From Blattabacterium cuenoti (GTDB lineage: Bacteria > Bacteroidota > Bacteroidia > Flavobacteriales > Blattabacteriaceae), in NCBI RefSeq assembly GCF_014251715.1, contig NZ_CP059198.1, positions 557,488 to 621,487 on the forward strand: 64,000 nucleotides of DNA, written 5' to 3'. Within the stretch, counting starts at the first letter, position 1. Every line of letters begins with the position of its first letter. The notes beneath the pieces are model-generated. The model ran no database searches and was not told where the DNA came from. It was given only the letters and a program-made list of their open reading frames with translations. Positions 20,092-29,901 of the stretch are shown here, piece after piece. A program made the position numbers and the translations under genes.

Positions 20092-22705
20092 TATTATCTA
20101 ATTCTAATTTTTCTGATTGTCTAAATACAATTCCTTGTTCTTTGAAAAAATCTATTAAAATACTATGATTTTTCTGTATTTTCCCTTTAAGTATTTCTTT
20201 AGAAAGATTATTTAATATATCATGTTGAATAACTCTTTTTAAAGGTCTAGCTCCAAAATGAGGATCATATCCTTTTTCTGATAAATATTCTATAGCTTCA
20301 TTAGTAGATTCTATACGAATATTTTTTTTATTAGATAATAATTCTCCTAATTTTTTCATTTGTAATTTTACAATATTTTTAATTTCTTTTCTAGAAAGAG
20401 GTTGAAATAAAATAATTTCATCAATACGATTAATAAATTCAGGTTTTACAATATTTTTTAACAAATCTATTAAAGCTTTTTTTGTAGCTTCCATTCTATT
20501 ATAAGATATTTTTTGGTCTAAATTATCCTGAATAATATCCGATCCTATATTAGATGTCATAATAACAATGGTATTTGTAAAATTAACTGTTCTACCTTTA
20601 TTATCTGTTAATCTACCATCATCCAAAACCTGCAATAGAATATTAAAAACATCTGAATGAGCTTTTTCTATTTCATCTAATAAAATAACACTATAAGGAC
20701 GTCTACGTATAGCTTCTGTTAATTGACCACTTTCATCATATCCTATATATCCAGGAGGAGCTCCTATAAGCTTACTAACAGAATTACGTTCTTGATATTC
20801 GCTCATATCTATACGAACCATGTTATTTTCATTATCAAATAAATATTCTGCTAACGTTTTAGCAAGTTCTGTTTTTCCTACTCCTGTACTTCCCATAAAA
20901 AGAAAAGACCCTATAGGTTTTTTTTCATCTTGCAATCCAGCTTTAGAACGACGTATAGCATCTGCTATGGATTGAATAGCATCATTTTGTCCTATAATTC
21001 TTCTATGTAATTCTTTTTCCAAAAACAATAATTTTTCTTTTTCATTTTGCAACATTTTAGTAATTGGAATAGCTGTCCATTTAGATACCACTTTAGCTAT
21101 ATCCTCTCTAGATACTTCTTCTTGTATCATTTTTTTACCCTTATATTCTTGTTTTTTTAATTCATTTTCAAATACTTTAACTTTATTTTCTTCTTCTTTT
21201 ATTTTACCATATCTTAATTCTGCTACTTTTCCATAATCTCCTAATCTTTCTGCTTGTTCTGATTCAAACTTATAACTTTCTATCTTATCTTTAGCTTTTT
21301 GTATTCCTTCAACTAAATTTTTTTCATTTTCCCATTGATCTTGTAATTGTATTTTTTCTTCATTAAATTTAGTTAATTCCTTTTTTAAAGGAATTAACTG
21401 AATTTCATCATTTTCTCTTTTTAATGCTTCTATTTGTATTTCCATATGCATTATTTTTCTATGTAAAACATCTAATTTTTCTGGTTTTGAATTAATTTCC
21501 ATTCTTAGACTTGAAGCGGCTTCATCTACCAAATCAATTGCTTTATCTGGTAAAAATCGTTCATTAATATAACGTTTAGATAATTCTACAGCAGCTATTA
21601 TAGCTTCATCTTTTATTCTTACTTTATGATGACTTTCATATTTTTCTTTAATTCCACGTAATATAGATATAGCATCCGTTACAGAAGGTTCATCTACATA
21701 TACTTGTTGAAATCTTCTTTCTAAAGCTTTATCTATTCTAAAATATCTTTGATATTCATTTAAAGTTGTTGCGCCTATAGCTCTCAGTTCTCCTTTTGCT
21801 AATGCTGGTTTTAAAATATTTGCTGCATCCATAGAACCTTCTCCACCTCCTGCTCCTACTAAAGTATGTATTTCATCAATAAATAAAATAATTTCTCCAT
21901 CTGAATAGGTAACCTCTTTTACTACAGCTTTAAGACGTTCTTCAAATTCTCCTTTGTATTTAGCACCTGCAATTAAAGAAGCCATATCTAAAGAAAAAAC
22001 TTGTTTATTTTTTAAATTATCAGGAATATCCCTACTAATAATACGATGGGCTAATCCTTCAGCTATAGCTGTTTTCCCTACTCCTGGCTCTCCAATTAAA
22101 ATTGGATTATTTTTCGTTCTTCTAGATAATATTTGTAATACTCTACGTATTTCTTCATCACGACCAATAACAGGGTCTAATTTCCCTTTATAAGCCCATT
22201 CATTAAGATTTTTTGCATATTTACCTAAAGCAGTATACGTTTTTGTATAAAAAATTCCATTTCCGCTTTTTTTTCTAATGGCATCAATGATTTTTTTTAT
22301 TTTATTTTCCGTAATCCCATAATCTTTTAATAATTGCGAAGTTTGATCATAGCTCATAAAAATTCCGTAAAAAATATGTTCTATAGAAATAAATTCATCT
22401 TTTAATGTTTTAGCATAATCTTCCGATAAATTCAACATTTTTGTAACATGAGAACTAAAATGTTGGGTTAAAGGGGCACTTATTTTTTTTGGATAAGAAG
22501 AAATAATACGATCTAATCCTATTTTTATTGATTGATCATTAATTTCTAATTTATTTAAAATAAAAGGAATTATATTTTCTTCTATATTTAAAATTGATTT
22601 CAAAATATGTGCATTTTCAATAGATTGTTGATTATTTATCAACGCAATATGTTGTGCCTCTTGTATAATTTTTTGAAACTTAATAGTAAATCTATTATAA
22701 TTCAT
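20072..22705 (-). CDS. clpB: chaperone ClpB (AAA+ disaggregase)
   Basis: ClpB extracts proteins from aggregates together with DnaK. It has the N-terminal Clp repeat domain, a first AAA+ domain with GEPGVGKTA near residue 205 and a second with GSTGVGKTE near 603. Between them is the middle coiled coil, rich in Glu and Lys. The frame extends to an ATG at 22855, but those 50 residues are hydrophobic and unlike ClpB. The ATG at 22705 ([12 protein letters not shown]) gives the usual N-terminus and 877 residues. No heat-shock operator is evident. Confidence 0.96.
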   Translation of the reverse strand: MNYNRFTIKFQKIIQEAQHIALINNQQSIENAHILKSILNIEENIIPFILNKLEINDQSIKIGLDRIISSYPKKISAPLTQHFSSHVTKMLNLSEDYAKTLKDEFISIEHIFYGIFMSYDQTSQLLKDYGITENKIKKIIDAIRKKSGNGIFYTKTYTALGKYAKNLNEWAYKGKLDPVIGRDEEIRRVLQILSRRTKNNPILIGEPGVGKTAIAEGLAHRIISRDIPDNLKNKQVFSLDMASLIAGAKYKGEFEERLKAVVKEVTYSDGEIILFIDEIHTLVGAGGGEGSMDAANILKPALAKGELRAIGATTLNEYQRYFRIDKALERRFQQVYVDEPSVTDAISILRGIKEKYESHHKVRIKDEAIIAAVELSKRYINERFLPDKAIDLVDEAASSLRMEINSKPEKLDVLHRKIMHMEIQIEALKRENDEIQLIPLKKELTKFNEEKIQLQDQWENEKNLVEGIQKAKDKIESYKFESEQAERLGDYGKVAELRYGKIKEEENKVKVFENELKKQEYKGKKMIQEEVSREDIAKVVSKWTAIPITKMLQNEKEKLLFLEKELHRRIIGQNDAIQSIADAIRRSKAGLQDEKKPIGSFLFMGSTGVGKTELAKTLAEYLFDNENNMVRIDMSEYQERNSVSKLIGAPPGYIGYDESGQLTEAIRRRPYSVILLDEIEKAHSDVFNILLQVLDDGRLTDNKGRTVNFTNTIVIMTSNIGSDIIQDNLDQKISYNRMEATKKALIDLLKNIVKPEFINRIDEIILFQPLSRKEIKNIVKLQMKKLGELLSNKKNIRIESTNEAIEYLSEKGYDPHFGARPLKRVIQHDILNNLSKEILKGKIQKNHSILIDFFKEQGIVFRQSEKLELDNSVSIVS

Positions 22706-22810
22706 ACCTAAAAATAAAATTTTTATTTTAGTTCCCAATTTATAGTAAAAAAAAATTAAAAGTAATATAATTTTTTTACTAATTATTTTTAAAATATTTA
22801 TTTTAGCTTT

Positions 22811-23899
22811 ATGATGAAAAAAGAAGAAATTCAATCTATTTCGGAAAGAATTCATAAAATATATGATATTCTAAAAATTGATAAAATACAAATACATCTT
22901 GATAAAAAACAAGAAAAAATATCAAATCCTAATTTTTGGAAAAATTATAAAGAATCTCAAAATTTTATAAAACATATGCATGATATGAAAACATGCATCA
23001 AGGATTTTACAAAGCTCAAGAACGCTTTTGAAGAATTAGAAGTAATATATACTCTTTCTAAAGAAGAAAATTTAGAAAAGGAATTAAAAATACAATTACG
23101 TGAAACTAGAAACCTTCTTTCAAATATAGAATTCAAAAATCTATTTCCAGAAAAAGAAGATTCTTTTAATGCTATATTGCAAATTTCTTCTGGGGCAGGA
23201 GGAACTGAAAGTTGTGATTGGACTTCTATATTAATGAGAATGTATCTTATGTGGTCTGAAAAAAAAAATTTTTTTGCAAAAAAAATTCATTCTATATCTG
23301 GAGATGTTACTGGAATTAAATCTGTTACTATAGAAATAGATGGACTTTATGCTTTTGGATACTTAAAAGGAGAAAATGGAGTACACAGATTAATACGTAT
23401 ATCTCCATTTGACAGTAATTCAAAACGTCATACTTCTTTTTCCTCTGTTTATGTTTATCCTATGATAGATAATAATCTTGATATAAAAATTAAACCATAT
23501 GATATTCAATGGGAAACATTTCGTTCTAGTGGGGCTGGAGGACAAAATGTAAATAAAGTAGAAACAGGTGTTAGACTACGTCATCATCCTACAGGAATAA
23601 CAATAGAAAATACAGAATATCGTTCACAAATACAAAATAGACAAAAAGCTTTACAACTTTTAAAATCAAGATTATTTAATCTAGAAATGATGAAAAGAAA
23701 TGAAAAAAAAGAAAAAATAGAATCTAAAAAAAAAAAAATAGAATGGGGATCTCAAATACGAAATTATATTATGCATCCTTATAAATTAGTAAAAGATTTA
23801 AGAACAGGTTATGAAACTTCACAAATTCAATCAGTAATGAATGGAGAAATAGATATTTTTTTAAAAAAATTTTTAATTTATAAAAAAAAAAGTATTTAA
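22811..23899 (+). CDS. prfB: peptide chain release factor 2
   Basis: RF2 terminates translation at UGA and UAA. The GGQ motif that triggers peptide release is near residues 243-245 ([11 protein letters not shown]), and [11 protein letters not shown] is also intact. The 362-residue frame is continuous. The usual programmed +1 frameshift site near codon 25 is missing, with AAA in place of the internal UGA. Several genes here end in TGA (speA, speB, cmk, rpmH), so RF2 is still needed. Confidence 0.96.
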   Translation: MMKKEEIQSISERIHKIYDILKIDKIQIHLDKKQEKISNPNFWKNYKESQNFIKHMHDMKTCIKDFTKLKNAFEELEVIYTLSKEENLEKELKIQLRETRNLLSNIEFKNLFPEKEDSFNAILQISSGAGGTESCDWTSILMRMYLMWSEKKNFFAKKIHSISGDVTGIKSVTIEIDGLYAFGYLKGENGVHRLIRISPFDSNSKRHTSFSSVYVYPMIDNNLDIKIKPYDIQWETFRSSGAGGQNVNKVETGVRLRHHPTGITIENTEYRSQIQNRQKALQLLKSRLFNLEMMKRNEKKEKIESKKKKIEWGSQIRNYIMHPYKLVKDLRTGYETSQIQSVMNGEIDIFLKKFLIYKKKSI

Positions 23900-23929
23900 A
23901 AAATTATCTTTTTCATTAATTTTTATTCA

Positions 23930-25321
23930 ATGAAAATTCGTTATTCTGATCTAATAGATCAAACTTTTGATTTTCCTACTGAGGAATTTTCTATTAAAAA
24001 TAATCTTTTAGAATTTCATGGTATTCCACTAATGAATCTTATACAAAAATATGGAACTCCATTAAAATTTACATATTTACCAAAAATATCCCAAAATATA
24101 AAAAAAACTAGAAAATGGTTTAAAAAAGCAATTGATTCTAATCAATATAATAACAAATATACTTACTGTTATTGCACAAAAAGTTCTCATTTTTCTTTTG
24201 TATTAGAAGAAGCTTTGAAAAATAACATTAGTATTGAAACTTCATATGCATATGATATAGAAATTGTAAAAAATCTTTACAAAAAAGGGAAAACCAATAA
24301 AAATATTGAAGTAATATGCAATGGATTTAAAACTAAAAATTATATTGAAAATATATCAGAACTCATTAATAACGGTTTTACCAATACAATTCCTATTTTA
24401 GATAATTCAGATGAATTAGAAAAACTTAGTTTAGTTATAAATTTTCCCTTTAAATTAGGAATACGCATTGCTTCTGAAGAAGAACCTAAATTTGAATTTT
24501 ATACTTCTAGATTAGGAATAGGATATAAAGATATCATAGTTTTTTATTTAAATAAAATAAAAAACAATCCTAAAGTAGAATTAAAAATGTTACATTTTTT
24601 CATTAATACAGGAATAAAAGATACTGCTTATTATTGGAACGAACTTTTCAAATGTTTGCATATTTATGCTATTTTAAAAAAAATAGAACCAAAATTAGAT
24701 ATCCTAAATATAGGAGGAGGATTTCCTATTAAAACATCTATGTCTTTTAAGTATGATTATGAATATATGGCTAACGAAATTGTTTATCAAATAAAAAAAT
24801 TTTGTCAAAAAGAAAATATATCAGAACCACATATATATACTGAATTTGGAGCTTATACAGTAGGAGAAAGTGGAGGAATTTTATATAAAATACTTAGTCA
24901 AAAACGCCAAAATGATAGAGAAAAATGGAATATGATAGATAGCTCTTTTATGACGACTCTTCCTGATACTTGGGCTATAAGTAGAAGATTTATTATGATG
25001 GCAATTAATCATTGGAATGATTGTTATGAGAGAGTTTTTTTAGGAGGATTAACATGTGATAGTGATGATTATTATAATTCTGAACAACATATGAATGCAA
25101 TATATCTCCCATGTTTTCAAAAAAATACTCCACTTTATATTGGATTTTTTAATACTGGAGCTTATCAAGATACAATTAGTGGTTATGGAGGAGTTCATCA
25201 TTGTTTAATTCCTCAACCTATTCATATATTAATAAATCATGACAATAAAAATAATTTGGTTTATAAAATATTTCGTAATTCACAGAGTCCTGAAGAAATA
25301 TTAAAAATATTAGGTTATTGA
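23930..25321 (+). CDS. speA: arginine decarboxylase, short Bacteroidota type
   Basis: This PLP-dependent enzyme is expected to convert arginine to agmatine. It belongs to the alanine-racemase-fold decarboxylases. YCYCTKSSH carries the candidate PLP lysine, IGGGFPI is the phosphate-binding loop, and GLTCDSDDYY carries the cysteine and aspartates of the second half-site. At 463 residues it lacks the inserted domain of the 650-residue E. coli SpeA but matches the form I recall from Bacteroidota. The next gene, overlapping by 4 bases, is an agmatinase, which supports the assignment over other basic amino acid decarboxylases. Confidence 0.88.
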   Translation: MKIRYSDLIDQTFDFPTEEFSIKNNLLEFHGIPLMNLIQKYGTPLKFTYLPKISQNIKKTRKWFKKAIDSNQYNNKYTYCYCTKSSHFSFVLEEALKNNISIETSYAYDIEIVKNLYKKGKTNKNIEVICNGFKTKNYIENISELINNGFTNTIPILDNSDELEKLSLVINFPFKLGIRIASEEEPKFEFYTSRLGIGYKDIIVFYLNKIKNNPKVELKMLHFFINTGIKDTAYYWNELFKCLHIYAILKKIEPKLDILNIGGGFPIKTSMSFKYDYEYMANEIVYQIKKFCQKENISEPHIYTEFGAYTVGESGGILYKILSQKRQNDREKWNMIDSSFMTTLPDTWAISRRFIMMAINHWNDCYERVFLGGLTCDSDDYYNSEQHMNAIYLPCFQKNTPLYIGFFNTGAYQDTISGYGGVHHCLIPQPIHILINHDNKNNLVYKIFRNSQSPEEILKILGY

Positions 25322-26184
25322 AAACTTTTGCAGAAATATCTGAAAAATATGCAACACTAGAAAAATCTAAAATAGTACTAATTCCTGTTCCATATGATAA
25401 TACTCAAACATGGAAAAAAGGTTCTAAAAAAGGCCCTAAAGCTTTTTTATCTGCATCAAAACATATGGAATTATATGATATCGAAACTGATTCAGAAGTA
25501 TATAAAAGAGGAATTTATCTTTCTTCCCCTATTGTAAATTCTTCAATTTCTTCTAAAAAAATGATACAAAAAGTATACAATGAAACAAAAAAATACCTTT
25601 TTAAAAAAAAATTTGTTACCCTAATAGGAGGAGATCATTCTATATCAATAGGAAGTATTCGAGCTTTTGGAGAAAAATATCCAAATTTAAGTATCCTTCA
25701 TATGGATGCACATGCAGATTTACGTCCTGTATATAAAAAAAATCCGTATAGTCATGCTTGTTCCATGCATGAAGCATCAAAAAAATATCCTTTAATCCAA
25801 ATAGGAATTCGTAGTATGGATCTACTAGAAAAAAAATATTTTCAAAAAGGAAACGTTTTTTATATGCAAGAAATACAAAAAAATGATTTTTGGATGCAAA
25901 AAGCTATTCATAAATTATCAAAAAATGTATTTATCAGTATAGATATAGATGTTTTTGATCCAAGCATAGCACCTTCTACAGGAACTCCAGAACCAGGTGG
26001 ATTATTATGGTATTCTACTTTAAAATTTTTTAAAAAAGTTTTTAAAAAAAAGAAAATTATAGGATTTGATATTGTTGAACTATTGCCAAATAAAAAAGAA
26101 TCTTCTACAGATTTTTTAGCTGTAAAACTTTTTTATAAATTATTATCATATAAATATGAACTAATTACAACATCATTCGTATGA
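25318..26184 (+). CDS. speB: agmatinase (ureohydrolase family)
   Basis: This is expected to split agmatine into putrescine and urea. All manganese-binding motifs are present: GGDHSIS, HMDAHADLR and SIDIDVFDPS. The GTPEPGG segment is more like agmatinases than arginases. It starts at TTG (25318), overlapping the speA stop as TTGA. A role as an arginase cannot be ruled out from sequence, but the neighbour makes agmatine the likely substrate. The urea released could feed a urease if one is encoded elsewhere. Confidence 0.88.
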   Translation: MKTFAEISEKYATLEKSKIVLIPVPYDNTQTWKKGSKKGPKAFLSASKHMELYDIETDSEVYKRGIYLSSPIVNSSISSKKMIQKVYNETKKYLFKKKFVTLIGGDHSISIGSIRAFGEKYPNLSILHMDAHADLRPVYKKNPYSHACSMHEASKKYPLIQIGIRSMDLLEKKYFQKGNVFYMQEIQKNDFWMQKAIHKLSKNVFISIDIDVFDPSIAPSTGTPEPGGLLWYSTLKFFKKVFKKKKIIGFDIVELLPNKKESSTDFLAVKLFYKLLSYKYELITTSFV

Positions 26185-26879
26185 ATCAGAAAAAAATAAT
26201 TATAGCTATAGATGGATATTCTTCGTCTGGGAAAAGCACTTTAGCAAAAGCTATTTCTAAAAAATTAAAATATAAATATATAGATACAGGAGCTATGTAT
26301 AGAGCTATAGCTTTATTAGCTATTAGAGAAAAAATTTTTAATAGTAATTTATGGAATGTACAAAATTTTATACATATTTTGAAACACATAAATTTAAAAT
26401 TTAAATGGAACAAAAAATTAAATACAACGGATATTTATTTAAATGAAGAAAATATACAATCTGAAATTAGATCTTTGAAAGTAACAAAAAAAGTAAGTTT
26501 TATAGCTCAAATACCTGAAATTCGTGAAAAATTAACTATTATGCAGAGAAATATTGGAAAATATAAAGGAATTGTTATGGATGGAAGAGATATAGGAAAT
26601 TATGTTTTTCCTAAATCAGAATTGAAAATATTCATGAAAGGATCTATAGAAGTTCGTTCTTATAGAAGATATGAAGATCTTAAAAAAAAAGGAGAAAACA
26701 TTTCTTATGAAGAAGTAAAAAAAAATATTATTTATAGAGATTTAATGGATACTTCTCGTAAAATATCTCCATTAAAAAAATCTGTAGATTCTATAGAAAT
26801 AAATAATACGTTCATGAGCATAGAGAAACAATTAAATTTAATTTTTCAATTAATAAAAAAAAATCATCATAATATATGA
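26181..26879 (+). CDS. cmk: cytidylate kinase
   Basis: Cmk phosphorylates CMP and dCMP. The P-loop IDGYSSSGKSTLA is at the N-terminus and is followed by YIDTGAMYRAIA. The MDGRDIG motif is also present. The 232-residue length is normal for the bacterial long form with an NMP-bind insertion. It overlaps speB and fabG by 4 bases each (ATGA), so it is translated within one operon. Confidence 0.95.
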   Translation: MNQKKIIIAIDGYSSSGKSTLAKAISKKLKYKYIDTGAMYRAIALLAIREKIFNSNLWNVQNFIHILKHINLKFKWNKKLNTTDIYLNEENIQSEIRSLKVTKKVSFIAQIPEIREKLTIMQRNIGKYKGIVMDGRDIGNYVFPKSELKIFMKGSIEVRSYRRYEDLKKKGENISYEEVKKNIIYRDLMDTSRKISPLKKSVDSIEINNTFMSIEKQLNLIFQLIKKNHHNI

Positions 26880-27610
26880 AATTATTAAATGGAAAAATAG
26901 CTATAGTAACAGGAGGTTCAGGAGATATAGGAAAATCTATAGTAAAAACTTTTTCACAACATGGAGCTAATGTTATTTTTACATTTTTTTCCTCAAAAAA
27001 AGAAGCAACAAAATTAGTTTCGGAACTTTCAGATTCCGTAGAAGCATATAAAATTGATCTTTCAAATTTCAATTCTTCTGAAAATTTAATTAAAAAAGTT
27101 ATAAAAAAATACGGAAATATAGATATTTTAGTAAATAATGCAGGTGTTATAAAAGATAATTTTTTACTTAAAATATCTAAAAAAGATTGGGATTATGTAA
27201 TAAAAACTAATCTATATTCTGTTTTCAATTTAACAAAATATGCTATTTATCCTATGATGAAACAAAAAAAAGGAAGTATTATTAATATGAGTTCCGTTAT
27301 AGGATTAACAGGTAATACTGGACAATCCAATTATGCCGCATCTAAAGCAGGAATTATTGGATTTACTAAATCAATAGCTAGAGAATTAGGAAAAAGAAAT
27401 ATTCGTTGTAATGCTATAGCTCCTGGCTATATTACTACAAAAATGAATTCTCATTTTTCATCTAAAATGAAAGATAATTGGATAAAAAATATTTCATTAA
27501 AAAGACCAGGAACTCCACAAGATATAGCTAATTGCACTTTATTTCTTGCATCAGATTTATCTAATTATATTACTGGTTCTGTATTAAATGTTAATGGAGG
27601 CTTAATTTAA
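26876..27610 (+). CDS. fabG: 3-oxoacyl-ACP reductase
   Basis: FabG is the NADPH-dependent ketoreductase of fatty acid elongation. The Rossmann loop GGSGDIGK, NNAG, the catalytic Ser of MSSV and the YAASK Tyr-Lys pair are all present, and the C-terminal NVNGG is intact. Length is 244 residues. The short-chain dehydrogenase family is broad, but the SSVIGLTGNTGQSNYAASKAG stretch (read in two parts) is typical of FabG. It lies inside the speA-to-menD operon, away from acpP and fabF. Confidence 0.92.
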   Translation: MKLLNGKIAIVTGGSGDIGKSIVKTFSQHGANVIFTFFSSKKEATKLVSELSDSVEAYKIDLSNFNSSENLIKKVIKKYGNIDILVNNAGVIKDNFLLKISKKDWDYVIKTNLYSVFNLTKYAIYPMMKQKKGSIINMSSVIGLTGNTGQSNYAASKAGIIGFTKSIARELGKRNIRCNAIAPGYITTKMNSHFSSKMKDNWIKNISLKRPGTPQDIANCTLFLASDLSNYITGSVLNVNGGLI

Positions 27611-27619
27611 ACAATCACA

Positions 27620-29311
27620 ATGTATTCTAATAAAAAAATTGTGCAAAGTTTAGGTGAAATTTTAAAAGCAAAATCTATATTTAATATCATCATATCTCCA
27701 GGATCTAGAAATGCTCCCATCATCATACATTTTACACTAAATAAAATTTTTAAAACTTACAGCATTGTGGATGAACGTTGTGCAGGTTTTTTTGCATTAG
27801 GTATTTCTCAACAAATAAGAAAACCTGTAGTTATTAGTTGTACTTCAGGATCTTCTGTTGTTAATTTTTATCCAGCAGTTACAGAAGCTTTCTATCAAAA
27901 AATACCACTTATTTTGATTACTGCTGACCGTCCGAAAGAAATTACAGATATTTTTGAAGGACAATCCATTCATCAAGAAAATATTTTTCAAAACCATGTA
28001 GAAACATCTGTACAACTAACAGAAGATGAATCTAAATTAGGTCTATGGTATAATGATAGATTAATTAATGAATCTATCAATAAATGCATTATTAAAAATA
28101 AACCTATACATATTAATATTCCTTTTTCAGAACCACTTTATAAAACTACAAATCATTTACAAGTAAATCCTAAAATAATAAAAACTATACCTGTAAAAAA
28201 TTATATTGAAATCCCTAAATTTTATGAAAAAGAACAATATATATGGAATAGATCTAAAAAGAAAATGATTTTACTAGGATTGCATTATCCAGAAAAAAAT
28301 ATGGAAAAATTTTTAAGAAAATTAAGTTTAGATCCTTCTATTGTTGTTTTGACAGAAACTACATCTCATATTTTTGGAAAATTTTTTTTTTCAAGTATAG
28401 ATCAACTTATTTTTAGTATGACTATTAAAAAATGGAAAAATTTTAAACCTCATATTCTATTAACTGTAGGAGTCAATATAATATCTAAAAAGATAAAGTT
28501 CTTTTTAAGAAAAATTCCTCCACTATATCATTGGCATATAGGAGATAATTATGATAATTATCCGGATACTTATTATAAATTAACCACTTATTGGCCTATA
28601 AATCCAGAATCATTTTTTAAAATTTTTTCTAATTCTGTTCAGATTCATAGATCTACTTCCGATTACAGATTTCAATGGGAAAAATTAAGAAAAAAAATAA
28701 TACAAAAACATAATTTTTTTTTAAAAAAAGAAAAAAGTTTTTCAGATCTAAAAGTTCTTTTTTTTGTATTTAAAAACATTCCTAACAATTCTATATTACA
28801 ATTAGGAAATAGTATGATAATAAGATATTATCAACTTTTTTATAAAAGAAAATATTCTATTCAATCTTATTGTAATAGAGGTACATCAGGAATAGATGGA
28901 TGTGTTTCTACTGCTATAGGTTCTGCGGTTTGTAGCAAAAAAATTGTAACATTAATTATTGGAGATATAAGTTTTTTTTATGACAGTAATGCTTTATGGA
29001 ACAATTATATTCCAAATAATTTCCGGATTATACTTATCAATAATAGAGGAGGAAATATTTTTAGATTTATTTCAAAAATAAAATTACCTAAAAAAATATT
29101 TAATTTTTTTGAAACAAAACATATTTTTTCTGCAAAAAAAATATGTGAAATGTATAATTGGAAATATAAAAAAGTGTATAATCAATATACTTTGAAAAAT
29201 AGTTTATCCTTTTTTTGGAAAAAAACAGATAATCCTTATCTATTGGAGATAGATACTCATAAATGCAAAAATGCAGAAATTTTGAAAAAATATCTATCTT
29301 ATTTATCCTGA
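27620..29311 (+). CDS. menD: 2-succinyl-5-enolpyruvyl-6-hydroxy-3-cyclohexene-1-carboxylate synthase
   Basis: MenD is the thiamine-diphosphate enzyme that joins isochorismate and 2-oxoglutarate in menaquinone synthesis. Family motifs include SPGSRNAPI near the N-terminus, VDERCAGFFALG (catalytic Glu) and CNRGTSGIDGCVSTAIG. The ThDP/Mg segment is IGDISFFYDSNAL. Length is 563 residues, which is normal. It shows that a menaquinone respiratory chain is retained. The end overlaps the convergent SanA-like gene by 13 bases. Confidence 0.95.
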   Translation: MYSNKKIVQSLGEILKAKSIFNIIISPGSRNAPIIIHFTLNKIFKTYSIVDERCAGFFALGISQQIRKPVVISCTSGSSVVNFYPAVTEAFYQKIPLILITADRPKEITDIFEGQSIHQENIFQNHVETSVQLTEDESKLGLWYNDRLINESINKCIIKNKPIHINIPFSEPLYKTTNHLQVNPKIIKTIPVKNYIEIPKFYEKEQYIWNRSKKKMILLGLHYPEKNMEKFLRKLSLDPSIVVLTETTSHIFGKFFFSSIDQLIFSMTIKKWKNFKPHILLTVGVNIISKKIKFFLRKIPPLYHWHIGDNYDNYPDTYYKLTTYWPINPESFFKIFSNSVQIHRSTSDYRFQWEKLRKKIIQKHNFFLKKEKSFSDLKVLFFVFKNIPNNSILQLGNSMIIRYYQLFYKRKYSIQSYCNRGTSGIDGCVSTAIGSAVCSKKIVTLIIGDISFFYDSNALWNNYIPNNFRIILINNRGGNIFRFISKIKLPKKIFNFFETKHIFSAKKICEMYNWKYKKVYNQYTLKNSLSFFWKKTDNPYLLEIDTHKCKNAEILKKYLSYLS

Positions 29312-29883
29312 TTTATAAAACAAATATCCCATAAAGCTTTAATTCTAGCAAAAATTTCTCTAAGTTGTATTTTACTGTCAAAAGATAAACTTTTAGCATT
29401 AAATCCAATAACATCTAATCCTAAACAATTTCCAATAAAAATAGCTCTTTCATTATGAAATTTTTGAGATATAATCGTAAACTTTTTTTTATGAAAATTT
29501 TTATATACCCTATAAATGGAATGTAAAGTATTAATTCCATAAAAATCTTCATATATAAAATGAGAAGGAATTCCTTTTTTTATTAATTCTTTTTTCATCA
29601 TTTTTGGTTCATTATAATTTTTTTTTCTATTATCTCCACTTACAATGATGTAACGTATTTTTTTATGATAAAAAAGGGAATAAGCTGCATCTATTCTATA
29701 CTTAAAGTAAGCATTAATCCCTCCTCCATGTAAATATTTTGAAGTTCCCAAAACTACACCAAATGTATTATATGGAACAGAATCAATACAATCATAACTT
29801 TTTCTAACTGACCATAAACTTATTCCAAGATAACAAAAAATAATAAATAAAATTATAATAAAAAATATGCGTTTTATTTTTAA
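29299..29883 (-). CDS. SanA/YdcF-like DUF218 membrane-anchored protein, start codon unclear
   Basis: The translated product resembles SanA (vancomycin exclusion) proteins of the DUF218 family: an N-terminal hydrophobic anchor, then FGVVLGTSKYLHGGG and YIIVSGDNRKKNYNEP, and SQKFHNERAIFI. The only usual start codon in frame is a TTG at 29751, which falls inside the conserved VVLGTS motif and would delete the anchor. The frame is open to a stop at 29884-29886 and encodes KRIFFIILIIFFCYLGISL, just what SanA proteins have. Translation may begin at ATA or ATT, or the gene may be decaying. Its function in envelope integrity is only suggested by the family. Confidence 0.75.
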   Translation of the reverse strand, partial: LKIKRIFFIIILFIIFCYLGISLWSVRKSYDCIDSVPYNTFGVVLGTSKYLHGGGINAYFKYRIDAAYSLFYHKKIRYIIVSGDNRKKNYNEPKMMKKELIKKGIPSHFIYEDFYGINTLHSIYRVYKNFHKKKFTIISQKFHNERAIFIGNCLGLDVIGFNAKSLSFDSKIQLREIFARIKALWDICFINQDK

Positions 29884-29901
29884 CTAACAAAATCGTTTTT
29901 T

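Noticed and set aside
20072..22855. A longer ClpB start at 22855
   Set aside because: The extra 50 residues are hydrophobic and unlike ClpB; the ATG at 22705 matches the family N-terminus.
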